Shown here: positions 1 to 9,861 of the stretch, in pieces
Position numbering within the stretch: the stretch's first letter is position 1
How the letters are laid out: each line of letters starts with the position of its first letter
Assembly (NCBI RefSeq): GCF_030698175.1
Contig: NZ_JAUYNT010000014.1
Coordinates: 85,917 to 149,916, forward strand
Length of the DNA: 64,000 nucleotides
Direction: 5' to 3'
Origin: Pseudomonas sp.
GTDB lineage: Bacteria > Pseudomonadota > Gammaproteobacteria > Pseudomonadales > Pseudomonadaceae
Position numbers and translations under genes: made by a program
The notes under the pieces: generated by a model
The model's input: only the letters and a program-made list of their open reading frames with translations
Databases searched by the model: none
Told to the model about the DNA's origin: nothing

Positions 1-3000
1 GCCAGCCTCAAAGCCTGCGTCGAGCTGCGCGACGCCGTGGTGCTGGCCCAGCCGGCCGCCAACGGTGAAGGCCAACGGCTGGTCGCCTATCTGGTGCCGG
101 CCAAGCCGATCCAAGCGGACGCCCTGCGTCAGCAGCTGGCTGCGCAATTACCGGACTATATGCTGCCCGCCGTCTTTATTGAGCTGGCCGAATTGCCACG
201 CCTGGCCAACGGCAAGGTGGACCGGCAAAACCTGCCGCAGCCCGCCGCAGTGCAGCGCGAACAGGCCGCCGGCGGCGCGCCACGGGATGCCGTGGAAGCG
301 ACCCTGGTCGAGCTGTGGAGCGCTGTGCTTGCACGCGAGTCGGTGTCCATCCACGACGACTTCTTCGCCCTCGGCGGCGACTCCATCCTGGCCCTGCAAC
401 TGATCGCCAAGGCGCGTAAGGCCGGCCTCAAGTTCAGCCCCAAGCAGCTCTTCGCCCAACCGAGCATCGCCGCCCTGGCCGCGACGCTGGCCTCTCCGGC
501 CCGCGAGTTGGAAGCACGCCTGCTGCCGCTCTGGCGCGAGGTGCTGGGCCAGCCAGAATTGGGCCGCCAGGACGACTTTTTCGCCCAGGGCGGCGACTCC
601 ATCCTCGCCCTGCAATTAATCGCCAAGGCCCGCCAGGCCGGGCTCAAGTTCAGCCCGAAAGAGTTGTTCCAGCACCCCCGCGTGGCAGCCCTGGCCGCCC
701 TGCTGCTCACGCGTAGCGCCGCGCCGGCCGCCGAGCCAGCAGTCAAGGCGCTGGCGCCTTTCGCCCTCTCGTCGCTGCCGGCCGAACGCCTGGGCGAACT
801 GGCCGGCGCCGAACTGGAAGACGCCTACCCGCTTTCGCCGCTGCAAAAGGGCCTGTTATTCCACAGCTTGCTGGAGGGCGACAGCGGAGCCTACGTCAAT
901 CAATTGCAGGCCGAATTGAACGGCCCGTTCGACCCGCAGCGCTTTATCGCCGCCTGGCGCGCCGCAGTCGCCGCCCACCCGTTGTTGCGCACCGGCGTGC
1001 TTTGGCAAGGCCTGGACGAGCCGCTGCAATGCGTGCACCGCAGGCTGGAACTGCCGCTGCGCCAATTGGATTGGCGCGAGCTGGACGCGGACGCGCGCCG
1101 CGAAGCGTTGGATCTGTTTTGCCGCGCCGACCGCCACCAGGGCTTCGTCCCGGATCGCCCGCCGTTGCAGCGCCTGGCGCTGATGCAGCTCGACGCGCAG
1201 CGTTGGTGGCTGATGTGGAGCCGGCATAACCTGATCGCCGACGGCTGGAGTTCCCTGGCGCTGTTGCAGGAAGTCCTCGCCCGCTACGCCGGCGAAACGC
1301 CGCCGCCGCGCCCCGCCTATCGGGAATACATCGGCTGGCTGGCCGCGCGCCCGACGCAGGGCTCCGCGCCGTTCTGGGCGCAGCAATTGAGCGGCTTCGA
1401 AGGCGCCGGCTCGCTGCCCATGCTGGCCGCGCCACGTCCAGGCCAAGCACTGGACCAACTGACCCAATCGCTACGTTTCGACAGCGACGCCAGCAGCCGC
1501 CTGAACGCCGCCGCCCGGCACCTCAACGTCACCCTCAACAGCTTGATCCAGGCCGCCTGGGGCCTGTTGCTGGCGCGCTACAACGACCAGCCAGACGTGG
1601 TTTTCGGCGCCATCAGCAGCGGCCGGCCGAGCGAGTTGCCCGGCGCCGAACGGATGCTCGGGGTGTTTATCAACACCTTGCCGCTGCGCGTCCAGGCCTT
1701 GCCGCAGCTCAGCGTGCAGGCTTACGTGCAAGCGGTGCAGAGCGCCAGCGTGGCCCTGCGCGAGCACGAACAAACGCCGCTGGCTGAGATCCTCCAGGCC
1801 AGCCCGCGCGGCGCCGCGCTCTTCGATACCTTGCTGGTGTTCCAGAACCTGCCGGAGATCGGCGAACGCCGTCTGCATGCCGGCGGTTTGAGCCTGCAAG
1901 CCCTGGATAACCTGGAACAGACCACCTACGGCCTGACCGTCAAAGCCCAGCCGGGCCGCGAGCTGGAGCTGCTGTTCAGCGCCGCTGCCCAGCGCCTGTC
2001 GGCGCCGGCGTTGCAAGCGCTGAGCGGGCATTTCCGCGAGCTGCTGCTGGCCCTCGCCGAAGACGGCAGCCGCTGCCTCGGCGAACTGCCGCTGTTGGCG
2101 GCGGCGGAACGTGACGCCCTGCTGCGGCAATGGAACCAGAGCGTGCGTCCGCTGGACCCGCATGCAGACATGCTCAGCCTGTTCGAGCGCCAAGTTCAGG
2201 CGGCGCCGCAGCGCCAAGCGTTGGTCTGTGGTGCGCAGCGGCTCAGCTACGCCGAGCTGAATGCCCAAGCCAACCGCCTGGCCCGCTGGCTGCGCCAAGC
2301 CGGGGTCGGCTGCGACCAGTTGGTGGCGGTCTGCCTGGAGCGCGAAGCCGCCACGCTGGTCACTCTGCTGGCGATCCATAAGGCCGGCGGCGCCTATCTG
2401 CCCATCGACCCCGCCCAACCGCCGGCGCGCAATGCCGACATTCTCGAGCAGGCCCAACCCAGCCTTCTGCTGACCCGCGAGGCCCTGCGCGGCGGCTTCG
2501 CGCCGCAGCTACGGCTGGTCACACTGGAAGCCCTGGAGCCCGAGCTGAGCACGCTCGCGACCGACAACTTGCGCCTGCCCGTGCAGCCGCGCCAGCTCGC
2601 CTACAGCCTGTACACCTCCGGCTCCACCGGGCGGCCCAAGGGCGTGCAGATCGAGCGACAAGCCTTCGTCAACTTCCTCCACGGTATTCAGGAATACGCT
2701 CGCCTAGGCGCCACCGACCGACTGCTGGCGGTGACCACCCTCGGCTTCGATATCGCCGGGCTGGAACTGTTCCTGCCGCTGGTTCACGGCGCCTGCGTGG
2801 TACTGGCGAGCCGTGAGCAAGTGCTACAGCCGACTGAACTGCTGCGGCTGCTGGAGCAGGAAGCGATCACCCTGATGCAAGCCACCCCGGCCAGCTGGCA
2901 AATGCTGGTGGAACACCCCAGCCCGGCGTGGCAGGGCCTGCGCGTGCTCTGTGGCGGCGAGGCCCTGGGCGCCGAGCTGGCGCAGCGGCTGCTCGACCTC

Positions 3001-6000
3001 GGTGTGCAATTGACCAACGTTTACGGTCCGACCGAAACCACCGTATGGTCCGCCGCCCAGCCGGTGCAGCGCGTCGAAGGCGCGGTGGTGCCGATCGGCC
3101 GGCCGCTGGCCAACAACCGTCTGTATATCCTCGATGAACGCCTGGAGCCGCAGCCAGTGGGCGTGGCGGGCGAGCTTTACATCGGCGGCGCCGGCCTGGC
3201 CCGTGGCTATGCCGACCGCCCCGAGCTGACCGCCGCGGCCTTCGTGCCCAACCCATTCGCCGAGGCCGGTGCACCGGGGGCGGAAGCCGGCAGCCGGCTG
3301 TACCGCACTGGCGACCTGGCCCGCTACCGCGCCGATGGCAGCGTGGAATTCCTCGGCCGCCGCGACTTCCAGGTGAAGCTGCGCGGCTTTCGTATCGAAC
3401 TCGGTGAAATCGAAGCCTGCCTGGAGCGTCACCCAGCCGTGCAGCAGGCGCTGGTCAGCCTGCAACGCCTGGGCGCAACCGAGCTGCTGGTGGCCTACTG
3501 GCAGGGCCGCGATGACGTGAGCGACGCGGCCCTGGCCGAGCACCTGCGCGCCGAGCTGCCGGCCTATATGCTGCCGTCCGCCTGGGTACGCCTGGCGCAA
3601 TGGCCGCTGAACGCCAACGGCAAGGTGGACCGCCAGGCCCTGCCCGCCCCGCAACTGGCCGAGCGGGCGGCGCTGGAGCCGCTGCACAGCGACACCGAAC
3701 GGCAACTCGCGGCGCTCTGGGAAGCCCTGCTGCCGCCGCAGCCCCTGGGTCGGCAGAGCCATTTCTTCGAGGCCGGCGGCCACTCGCTGCTGGCCACCCG
3801 GCTGCTCGCGCGCCTGCGTCAAACGCTGGCCGTGGAGCTGCCGCTGCGCGTCTTACTGGAAGCGCCGCAACTGTGGCGGATGGCCGAGCGCATCGACGCC
3901 TGGCGGGCGTCCAACAGCCTGAGCGCGGCGCCAGCCCGGCAACCAGCCCTGCAATCGACGCCGCGCCACGCGCGCATGCCGCTGTCCCTCAGCCAGCAAC
4001 GTTTGTGGCTGGTGAACCGCCTGCAACGCCCGTCCGCGGCTTACAGCATGGCCGCTACCCTGACCCTGCGCGGCGAGCTGGATGTGCCGGCGCTGCAAGC
4101 GACCTTCACCGCGCTGCTGGAGCGCCACGAGGTGCTGCGCACCGCCTACCCGGAGATTGACGGCGAGCCCTGGGCGGTGATCGACGACCAGGCGAATTTC
4201 ACCCTGCCCTACCGCGATCTCAGCGCCCTGCCGCCCGCCGAACGCGACGCCGAAGCAACCCGCGACAGCCTGGCACACCTGCGCCAGCCCTTCGATCTGA
4301 ACCACGCGCCGTTGCTGCGGGCGGGCCTGCTCAAGCTGGCGGACGACCAGCACCTGCTGCACCTGGCGCTGCACCATATGGTCGCCGATGGCTGGTCGGT
4401 GGGCGTGCTGACCAACGAGTTCAGCCAGCTCTACAGTCGCCTGCGCGCTGGTCAGCCGACCGACCTGCCGGCCCTGCCGGTGCAATACGCCGACTACGCC
4501 GTATGGCAACGCCAGTTGCTCAGCGGCGCACGCCTGGAGGCCGAGCTGGGCTTCTGGCGCACCGCGCTGGCCGGCGCGCCGCAGGTATTGCCGCTGCCCA
4601 CCGACCACCCGCGCCCGGCCCAGGCCGACAGCAGCGGCGCGACCCATGATTTCCAGGTGCCGGCAGCGTTGGTGAAGCGCCTGGATGCCCTGGCCCATGC
4701 GCAAAACGCCAGCCTGTATATGGTGCTGTTGGCCGCCTTCCAACTGCTGCTGCACCGCCTGACCGGCAGCCGCGACCTGCTGCTGGGCACCGATGTGGCC
4801 GGGCGCGAGGCGGCCGAGCTGGAGGGGCTGATCGGCTTCTTCGTCAACGTGCTGCCGCTGCGCTCGCAGTGGCGCGATGGCGTGCGCTTCGTCGATCTGC
4901 TGGAGCAGACCAAGCAGACCAGCCTGGCCGCCTTCGAGCACCAAGCGCTGCCCTTCGACCGCATCGTCGAGGCGCTGGACGTGCCCCGCGAGCGCAGCCG
5001 CAACCCGCTGGTGCAGGCGTTGTTCGTGCTGCAAAACACCCCGCAAGGCCGCTTCGCCATTGCCGGGCTGGAGGTCGAACTGCTGCCCCCCGCCGAGCGC
5101 AGCAGCAAGTTCGACATGGCCCTGTTCCTCGAAGCCTGTGAACAGGGCTTGCGCGGCAACTGGGTCTACGCCAGCGCCCTGTTCAAGGCCGAACGCATCG
5201 CCGCGTTGGCCGCCGATTGGCTGGCGATTCTCGAACAAGCCGCCAGCGCGCCCGAAACCCTGCTGGAACTGCCAACCCTGCGCAAGGAACCTGCCGCCAT
5301 GGGCAAAACGCCTGGCCTGAACGCCAAGCTCGACAAGCTGAAAAAACTCGCGCCGCGCGCCAGCAGCCCGCCGCGCCCGTTGATCAAGACCACCCCGCTG
5401 ACGGCCGGTCGCGACTTCCCGCTGCTGATCGAACCGGCTGTGGCCGACCTCGACCCGCTGGGCTGGGCGCGCAGCTCACGCGACCTGATCGACACCCTGC
5501 TGTGCCAACACGCCGGGCTGCTATTTCGTGGCTTCGCCTTGCACAGCGCGCAGGATTTCGAAGCCTTCGCCGAGGCCATCCACCCTGGCCTGTTCGGCGG
5601 CTACGGCGACCTGCCGAAGAAGGAAGGCGGACGCAATATCTACCGCTCCACACCCTACCCCGAGCGGGAAATGATCCTCTTTCACAACGAGAGCTCGCAC
5701 CTTCCGCGCGCGCCGCGCAAGCAGTGGTTCTTCTGCGAGCAACCCTCGCCAGTGGGCGGCGCCACCCCCATCGTCGACTGCCGTGAGCTGTACCGGCGCC
5801 TGCCGCCAGCCTTGGCGGAAACCTTCGAGCGCAAGGGTCTGCTCTATGTGCGCACCTTTACCAAACGCCTGGATGTGAGCTGGCAGGAGTTCTTTAAGAC
5901 CGATGACCGCGCCGAGGTGGAAGCGCAGTGCCGCGCCACGAACACCGAGTTCGTCTGGCTGGCCAATGACGAATTGCAGACCCGCACCCGCTGCCCGGCG

Positions 6001-6375
6001 GTGATCCGCCATCCGTTGAGCGGCGAGCGCAGCTTCTTCAACCAGGTGCAGTTGCACCACGTGCATTGCCTGGAGCCGGAAGTGCGCGAAGACCTGCTGG
6101 CCATGGTTGGCCTGGAGCGCATGCCGCGCCAGGTCTACTTCGGTGACGGCAGCCCGATCAGCGCTGAGGTGATGAGTTTGCTCGGCCAGCTCTACGAGGC
6201 CTGCGCGGTGCGCTTCGACTGGCAGCGTGGCGACGTGGTGATGCTCGACAACCTTCTGGCTGCCCACGCCCGCGACCCCTACGAGGGCCCCCGCAAGATA
6301 GTGGTGGCCATGGGCGACCTGCACGAACCGGCTCAGCTGCTGGCTAGCCCCAGCGCAATGGAATTACAGGATTGA
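1..6375 (+). CDS. NRPS, 5'-truncated: (A)-T-T-C-A(Gly)-T-C-TauD hydroxylase
   Basis: Large siderophore peptide synthetase; the frame is open from base 1, so the gene starts left of the window. Residues count from base 1. The tail of an A domain ends at the NGKVDRQ motif near residue 71. Two adjacent thiolation domains follow, both GGDSI, with carrier serines at 128 and 200. Next is a condensation domain (about 254-690) whose HHxxxDG motif reads HNLIADG (409-415). An A domain (about 720-1215) has pocket residues D-I-L-Q-L-G-V-V-W-K, close to the classical glycine code DILQLGLIWK. Then come T (Ser1262) and a canonical C domain (HHMVADG, 1458). The last 320 residues are a fused TauD/SyrP-like Fe(II)/2-oxoglutarate hydroxylase with HNE (His1895, Glu1897) and distal His2089. 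Being next to the interface-A(Asp) module of the following gene, the hydroxylase probably makes beta-hydroxy-Asp there. No terminal thioesterase. Confidence 0.93.
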   Translation, partial: ASLKACVELRDAVVLAQPAANGEGQRLVAYLVPAKPIQADALRQQLAAQLPDYMLPAVFIELAELPRLANGKVDRQNLPQPAAVQREQAAGGAPRDAVEATLVELWSAVLARESVSIHDDFFALGGDSILALQLIAKARKAGLKFSPKQLFAQPSIAALAATLASPARELEARLLPLWREVLGQPELGRQDDFFAQGGDSILALQLIAKARQAGLKFSPKELFQHPRVAALAALLLTRSAAPAAEPAVKALAPFALSSLPAERLGELAGAELEDAYPLSPLQKGLLFHSLLEGDSGAYVNQLQAELNGPFDPQRFIAAWRAAVAAHPLLRTGVLWQGLDEPLQCVHRRLELPLRQLDWRELDADARREALDLFCRADRHQGFVPDRPPLQRLALMQLDAQRWWLMWSRHNLIADGWSSLALLQEVLARYAGETPPPRPAYREYIGWLAARPTQGSAPFWAQQLSGFEGAGSLPMLAAPRPGQALDQLTQSLRFDSDASSRLNAAARHLNVTLNSLIQAAWGLLLARYNDQPDVVFGAISSGRPSELPGAERMLGVFINTLPLRVQALPQLSVQAYVQAVQSASVALREHEQTPLAEILQASPRGAALFDTLLVFQNLPEIGERRLHAGGLSLQALDNLEQTTYGLTVKAQPGRELELLFSAAAQRLSAPALQALSGHFRELLLALAEDGSRCLGELPLLAAAERDALLRQWNQSVRPLDPHADMLSLFERQVQAAPQRQALVCGAQRLSYAELNAQANRLARWLRQAGVGCDQLVAVCLEREAATLVTLLAIHKAGGAYLPIDPAQPPARNADILEQAQPSLLLTREALRGGFAPQLRLVTLEALEPELSTLATDNLRLPVQPRQLAYSLYTSGSTGRPKGVQIERQAFVNFLHGIQEYARLGATDRLLAVTTLGFDIAGLELFLPLVHGACVVLASREQVLQPTELLRLLEQEAITLMQATPASWQMLVEHPSPAWQGLRVLCGGEALGAELAQRLLDLGVQLTNVYGPTETTVWSAAQPVQRVEGAVVPIGRPLANNRLYILDERLEPQPVGVAGELYIGGAGLARGYADRPELTAAAFVPNPFAEAGAPGAEAGSRLYRTGDLARYRADGSVEFLGRRDFQVKLRGFRIELGEIEACLERHPAVQQALVSLQRLGATELLVAYWQGRDDVSDAALAEHLRAELPAYMLPSAWVRLAQWPLNANGKVDRQALPAPQLAERAALEPLHSDTERQLAALWEALLPPQPLGRQSHFFEAGGHSLLATRLLARLRQTLAVELPLRVLLEAPQLWRMAERIDAWRASNSLSAAPARQPALQSTPRHARMPLSLSQQRLWLVNRLQRPSAAYSMAATLTLRGELDVPALQATFTALLERHEVLRTAYPEIDGEPWAVIDDQANFTLPYRDLSALPPAERDAEATRDSLAHLRQPFDLNHAPLLRAGLLKLADDQHLLHLALHHMVADGWSVGVLTNEFSQLYSRLRAGQPTDLPALPVQYADYAVWQRQLLSGARLEAELGFWRTALAGAPQVLPLPTDHPRPAQADSSGATHDFQVPAALVKRLDALAHAQNASLYMVLLAAFQLLLHRLTGSRDLLLGTDVAGREAAELEGLIGFFVNVLPLRSQWRDGVRFVDLLEQTKQTSLAAFEHQALPFDRIVEALDVPRERSRNPLVQALFVLQNTPQGRFAIAGLEVELLPPAERSSKFDMALFLEACEQGLRGNWVYASALFKAERIAALAADWLAILEQAASAPETLLELPTLRKEPAAMGKTPGLNAKLDKLKKLAPRASSPPRPLIKTTPLTAGRDFPLLIEPAVADLDPLGWARSSRDLIDTLLCQHAGLLFRGFALHSAQDFEAFAEAIHPGLFGGYGDLPKKEGGRNIYRSTPYPEREMILFHNESSHLPRAPRKQWFFCEQPSPVGGATPIVDCRELYRRLPPALAETFERKGLLYVRTFTKRLDVSWQEFFKTDDRAEVEAQCRATNTEFVWLANDELQTRTRCPAVIRHPLSGERSFFNQVQLHHVHCLEPEVREDLLAMVGLERMPRQVYFGDGSPISAEVMSLLGQLYEACAVRFDWQRGDVVMLDNLLAAHARDPYEGPRKIVVAMGDLHEPAQLLASPSAMELQD

Positions 6376-6380
6376 ACGAC

Positions 6381-9300
6381 ATGCACGAGATCGATTCGGG
6401 ATACCCCCTTAGCCCGGAACAACAGGCCGCACTCGACGCCGGCCACCCGGCAGCGCAACTGCGTATCAGCTTGAACGGCGCGCTGGACGAAACACGCCTG
6501 CGCCAAGCGCTGCTCAGCCTGGTGGCGCGCCACGACAGTCTGCGCATGGCCCTGCGCCCGTCACCGCTCTATCGCGGCCTGCGCCAGCAACCGGTGGAGG
6601 CCGATCTGGACTGGCATACGCTGGACCTGCGCACCACGGCGGACAGCCTGGAAACGCGCGTGAGCGAGCTTTGCGCCCAGCCGTTGGCCCTGGACAGCGG
6701 CCGCCTGCTGCGGGCCGTATTGGTCCGCCTGGACGAACGCGATTGGCACCTGGCGCTGAGCCTGGCGCCCAGCGCCGCTGACCGCCTGAGCCTGGAAACC
6801 CTGTTCGCCGAGCTGCCACAGCTTTACGACCAGCAGTACGCCGAGCTGGAAGAGGCCTTCCAGTACTCGCAATTTATCGAGTGGCGTACCGAGCTGGCAG
6901 CCGACCCCGAAGCCGAAACCGGCCGCGCCTACTGGGCCGAGCTGGGCCTGGCGCAACTGCCGGAATTGCATCTGGGCTACCGCCGTCAGGCCCAGGCCGA
7001 CGACTCCCAGGGCTGCTTGATCCAAGCCCTGCCCGCGACGCTAGCGGCCGAACTGGAACGCCTCGCCGAAGCCCGCCAGCAATCCTTGCCGACCCTGCTG
7101 CAAGCCGCCTGGTGGGCGCTGCTGGCGCGCATCGGTGGGCAACCGGCCTTTGCCGGCGGCTGGCAGCACGACTGCCGGCGCGACTACGAGGCCCTGGCCG
7201 GCGGGATCGGCGTTTTCGACAAGGTGCTGCCGCTACCGCTGCGCCTCGACCCGACCGAATCTTTCTCGCACTGGCTGCAACGCCTGGCGGTTGTGCTGGA
7301 AGAGCATGTCGGCGCGCAAGAATACTGGTCCCTGGCCGAGCCGCAGCAGGCGCATTTCAGCGTCGGCTTCGCCCTCGCGGGTCAGCCCGGCGAGCGACAA
7401 GCCGGCGGGTTGAACTGGTGCGCCTTGGCACTGCCGGGCGCCGACCCGCGCTTCGAACTGGCCCTGCAAGTCCGGCTGGCGGACAGCGGCGTGACCCTGG
7501 CCCTGCATCACGACAACGCCCGCTATGGCCAGGACGCTGCGCGCTGCCTGCTGGAGCAATACCTCTGCCTGCTGGAACAACTGCCGGCACGCCTCGACGC
7601 GCCCTTGGCCGAACTGCATCTCAGCCCGGCCGCCCATCGCCCGCGCCAGTTGGCGCTGTGCGGGCCGACGCGAAACTTTGGTCAACTCAGCCTGCCGGCG
7701 CGTCTTGCCCACTGGGCGGCGACCACGCCCGAAGCCGAGGCCTTGCAAGCCGGCGAGCTGCAGCTGAACTACGCCGAATTGAACCAGCGTGTCGAACGCC
7801 TGGCCGCCGCGCTGCAAGCCCGTGGCATCGGTGCCGAGTGTCGCGTGGCGCTGCTGCTGCCGCGCTGCGGCGAGCTGGTGCTGGCGCTGTTGGCGGTGCT
7901 GCGCGCCGGGGCCGCCTATGTGCCGCTGGACCCGAGCTGGCCGGCCGCGCGCCTGCAGAAAATCCTCGCCGATGCCCAGCCACAACTGTTGTTGAGCGAA
8001 TTGCCGAGAGACGATCTGCATGAGCAAAGCTTGCGCCTCGCCGATCTTCTAAGCGACGGCCAAGCTGAGCTGGCGCCGCTCGACAGCATTCACCTAGATC
8101 ATGCTGCCTACCTGCTCTACACCTCCGGCACCAGCGGCGAGCCCAAGGGCGTGGTGATCGAGCACGGCCAACTGCTCAACTACAGCGCCGCCGTCAGCGA
8201 AGCGCTGCAGCTGAACAGCTGCCGGCGCTTCGCCCTGACCTCCTCGGTAGCCGCCGACCTGGGCAATACCAGCCTGTTCGGCGCCCTGTGGAATGGCGCC
8301 TGCCTGGTGGTGGCCAGCGACGCGGAGAGCACCGATGCCGCCGCCTTCGCCCGCTTCGTCTTTGATCAACGCATCGACTGCCTGAAGATGGTGCCCTCGC
8401 ACCTGGCCGCGCTGCTCGAAGACGATACCGCGAGCCTGCCGGCAACCCTGATTCTCGGCGGCGAAGTCACCCCGCGCGCGCTGCTGGAACGTATCCGCCG
8501 CTTGGCTCCAACCTGCCGCATCCACAACCACTACGGTCCCACCGAAACCACGGTCGGTGTGCTGCTGCACAGCCCCGGGCAAAACCCTTGCGACAGCGAC
8601 AGCCTGCCGCTGGACCGCGCCCTGGCCAATAACTACGCCTATGTGCTGGAAAGCTCCGCCGAGGGCCTGCGCCCCGCGCCGCTGGGCGCCGCCGGCGAGC
8701 TGTACCTGGGCGGCGCGCAGTTGAGCCGTGGTTATCTGCACCGTTCTTCCGACGCCTTCCTCGACGACCCGCTGCGCCCCGGCCAGCGTCTGTACCGCAG
8801 CGGCGACCGCGCTCGCCTGCTGCCGGACGGCCGCCTGCAGTTGCTCGGCCGGGTCGACCAGCAATTGAAGATTCGCGGTTTCCGCGTCGAACCAGGGGAG
8901 TTGGAGGCTGCGCTGTTGGCCCTGAGCGGCGTGAGCCAGGCGGCGGTTAAGGTCGCCGGCGAGCAACTGCACGCCTATGTCGTCAGCGCACGCCCCACAG
9001 AGGAACTGCTCGGCGAATTGCGCGGGCAACTGCCGGATTACCTGCAACCGACCCGCCTGCTCAAGCTCGCTGCACTGCCGCGCATGGCCAACGGCAAGAT
9101 CGACCGCCAGGCGCTGCCCGACCCGGCCAGCCTCGCCGACGACAGCGCCCCGCAGGCACCCCGCGATACCCTGGAAACCCTGCTCGCCGGGCTCTACGCC
9201 GAGCTGCTGGAACGCGACGCGGTGAACATAGAGCACAGCCTGTTCGACCTCGGCGGTCATTCGCTGATGGTGATCAAGCTCTGTGCGCGGCTGCGCAAGC

Positions 9301-9497
9301 TGCTGCAAATCGAAGTGGCGCCGGGCCTGGTGTTCGATCACCCCAGCGTCGCGGACCTGGCCCAAGCCCTGCGCGGGTTGGAAAGCGTGCCGGGGCGGCT
9401 GGAGCAAGTCGCCGAGCTGCGCCTAAAGCTCGCCGCCATGAGCCCAGATGAACGCGTGGCCTTGCAAGCCCGGGCCGCAATGGGAGAACCAAGTTGA
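6381..9497 (+). CDS. NRPS: interface domain-A(Asp)-T
   Basis: Single-module siderophore synthetase of 1038 residues. ATG at 6381 is preferred over an in-frame TTG at 6372 because ACAGG at 6366-6370 is properly spaced from it; the gap to the previous gene is 5 bp, so the two are co-transcribed. Residues 1-420 resemble a condensation domain, but the catalytic HHxxxDG reads APSAADR (129-135), so it cannot catalyse normal condensation. Such domains next to hydroxylated residues are called interface domains and are proposed to recruit a beta-hydroxylase. The A domain (about 440-920) has pocket residues D-L-T-K-I-G-H-V-G-K, an aspartate code. The T domain has GGHS with Ser961. The matching hydroxylase is fused to the end of the preceding protein, so loaded Asp is probably beta-hydroxylated before condensation by the C domain that opens the next protein. 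Confidence 0.92.
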   Translation: MHEIDSGYPLSPEQQAALDAGHPAAQLRISLNGALDETRLRQALLSLVARHDSLRMALRPSPLYRGLRQQPVEADLDWHTLDLRTTADSLETRVSELCAQPLALDSGRLLRAVLVRLDERDWHLALSLAPSAADRLSLETLFAELPQLYDQQYAELEEAFQYSQFIEWRTELAADPEAETGRAYWAELGLAQLPELHLGYRRQAQADDSQGCLIQALPATLAAELERLAEARQQSLPTLLQAAWWALLARIGGQPAFAGGWQHDCRRDYEALAGGIGVFDKVLPLPLRLDPTESFSHWLQRLAVVLEEHVGAQEYWSLAEPQQAHFSVGFALAGQPGERQAGGLNWCALALPGADPRFELALQVRLADSGVTLALHHDNARYGQDAARCLLEQYLCLLEQLPARLDAPLAELHLSPAAHRPRQLALCGPTRNFGQLSLPARLAHWAATTPEAEALQAGELQLNYAELNQRVERLAAALQARGIGAECRVALLLPRCGELVLALLAVLRAGAAYVPLDPSWPAARLQKILADAQPQLLLSELPRDDLHEQSLRLADLLSDGQAELAPLDSIHLDHAAYLLYTSGTSGEPKGVVIEHGQLLNYSAAVSEALQLNSCRRFALTSSVAADLGNTSLFGALWNGACLVVASDAESTDAAAFARFVFDQRIDCLKMVPSHLAALLEDDTASLPATLILGGEVTPRALLERIRRLAPTCRIHNHYGPTETTVGVLLHSPGQNPCDSDSLPLDRALANNYAYVLESSAEGLRPAPLGAAGELYLGGAQLSRGYLHRSSDAFLDDPLRPGQRLYRSGDRARLLPDGRLQLLGRVDQQLKIRGFRVEPGELEAALLALSGVSQAAVKVAGEQLHAYVVSARPTEELLGELRGQLPDYLQPTRLLKLAALPRMANGKIDRQALPDPASLADDSAPQAPRDTLETLLAGLYAELLERDAVNIEHSLFDLGGHSLMVIKLCARLRKLLQIEVAPGLVFDHPSVADLAQALRGLESVPGRLEQVAELRLKLAAMSPDERVALQARAAMGEPS

Positions 9498-9520
9498 AGT
9501 CGCGGCCAAGCGCCGCGCCC

Positions 9521-9790
9521 ACAGGCTCGTGGTTCCGACGCGCTTTTGTGGGAGCGGATTTATCCGCGATTGGGCCTTTCCGGCAACACAAAAGCATCGC
9601 GAATAAATTCGCTCCTACAGCCGTAGGGTGGATGCCGCCTCTTGCATCCACCGGCCCACGGTGGAAAACGCTGCGCGGTTTTCCACCCTACACAGGCTCG
9701 TGGCTTGGCCGCGCTTTTGTGGGAGCGGATTTATCCGCGATTGGGCCTCTCCGGCAACACAAAAGCATCGCGAATAAATTCGCTCCTACA
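9521..9790. repeat. Tandem REPIN-like repeats between two NRPS genes
   Basis: The 364-bp gap between two synthetase genes (9498-9861) holds two nearly identical ~99-bp direct repeats, 9521-9619 and 9692-9790. Each contains an inverted pair of REP arms, GTGGGAGCGGATTTATCCGC and its diverged partner GCGAATAAATTCGCTCCTAC (cores 9547-9619 and 9718-9790). Between them, 9623-9691 is a second inverted-repeat element starting GTAGGGTGGA and ending TCCACCCTAC. REP sequences with this core are common between genes in Pseudomonas. No ORF here looks real. The hairpins could pause or terminate transcription or stabilise mRNA; that is inference. Confidence 0.85.
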
Positions 9791-9861
9791 GGTTTCCTGC
9801 GTGCTCTTGCAGATACGCACCAACACCGCGTGCCCCCTCTGCGGGCTTGAAGAGATCTCTC

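Noticed and set aside
265..2070. Epimerization domain after the GGDSI carrier
   Set aside because: The domain after the tandem carriers is followed by an A domain and has C-domain order and start; it is not an E domain.
3853..5238. Minus-strand ORF of 461 codons opposite the first synthetase
   Set aside because: Same reason: reverse-frame artefact over a conserved C domain.
9521..9790. CRISPR array
   Set aside because: Only two long direct repeats with internal hairpins and one long spacer; fits REPIN repeats.
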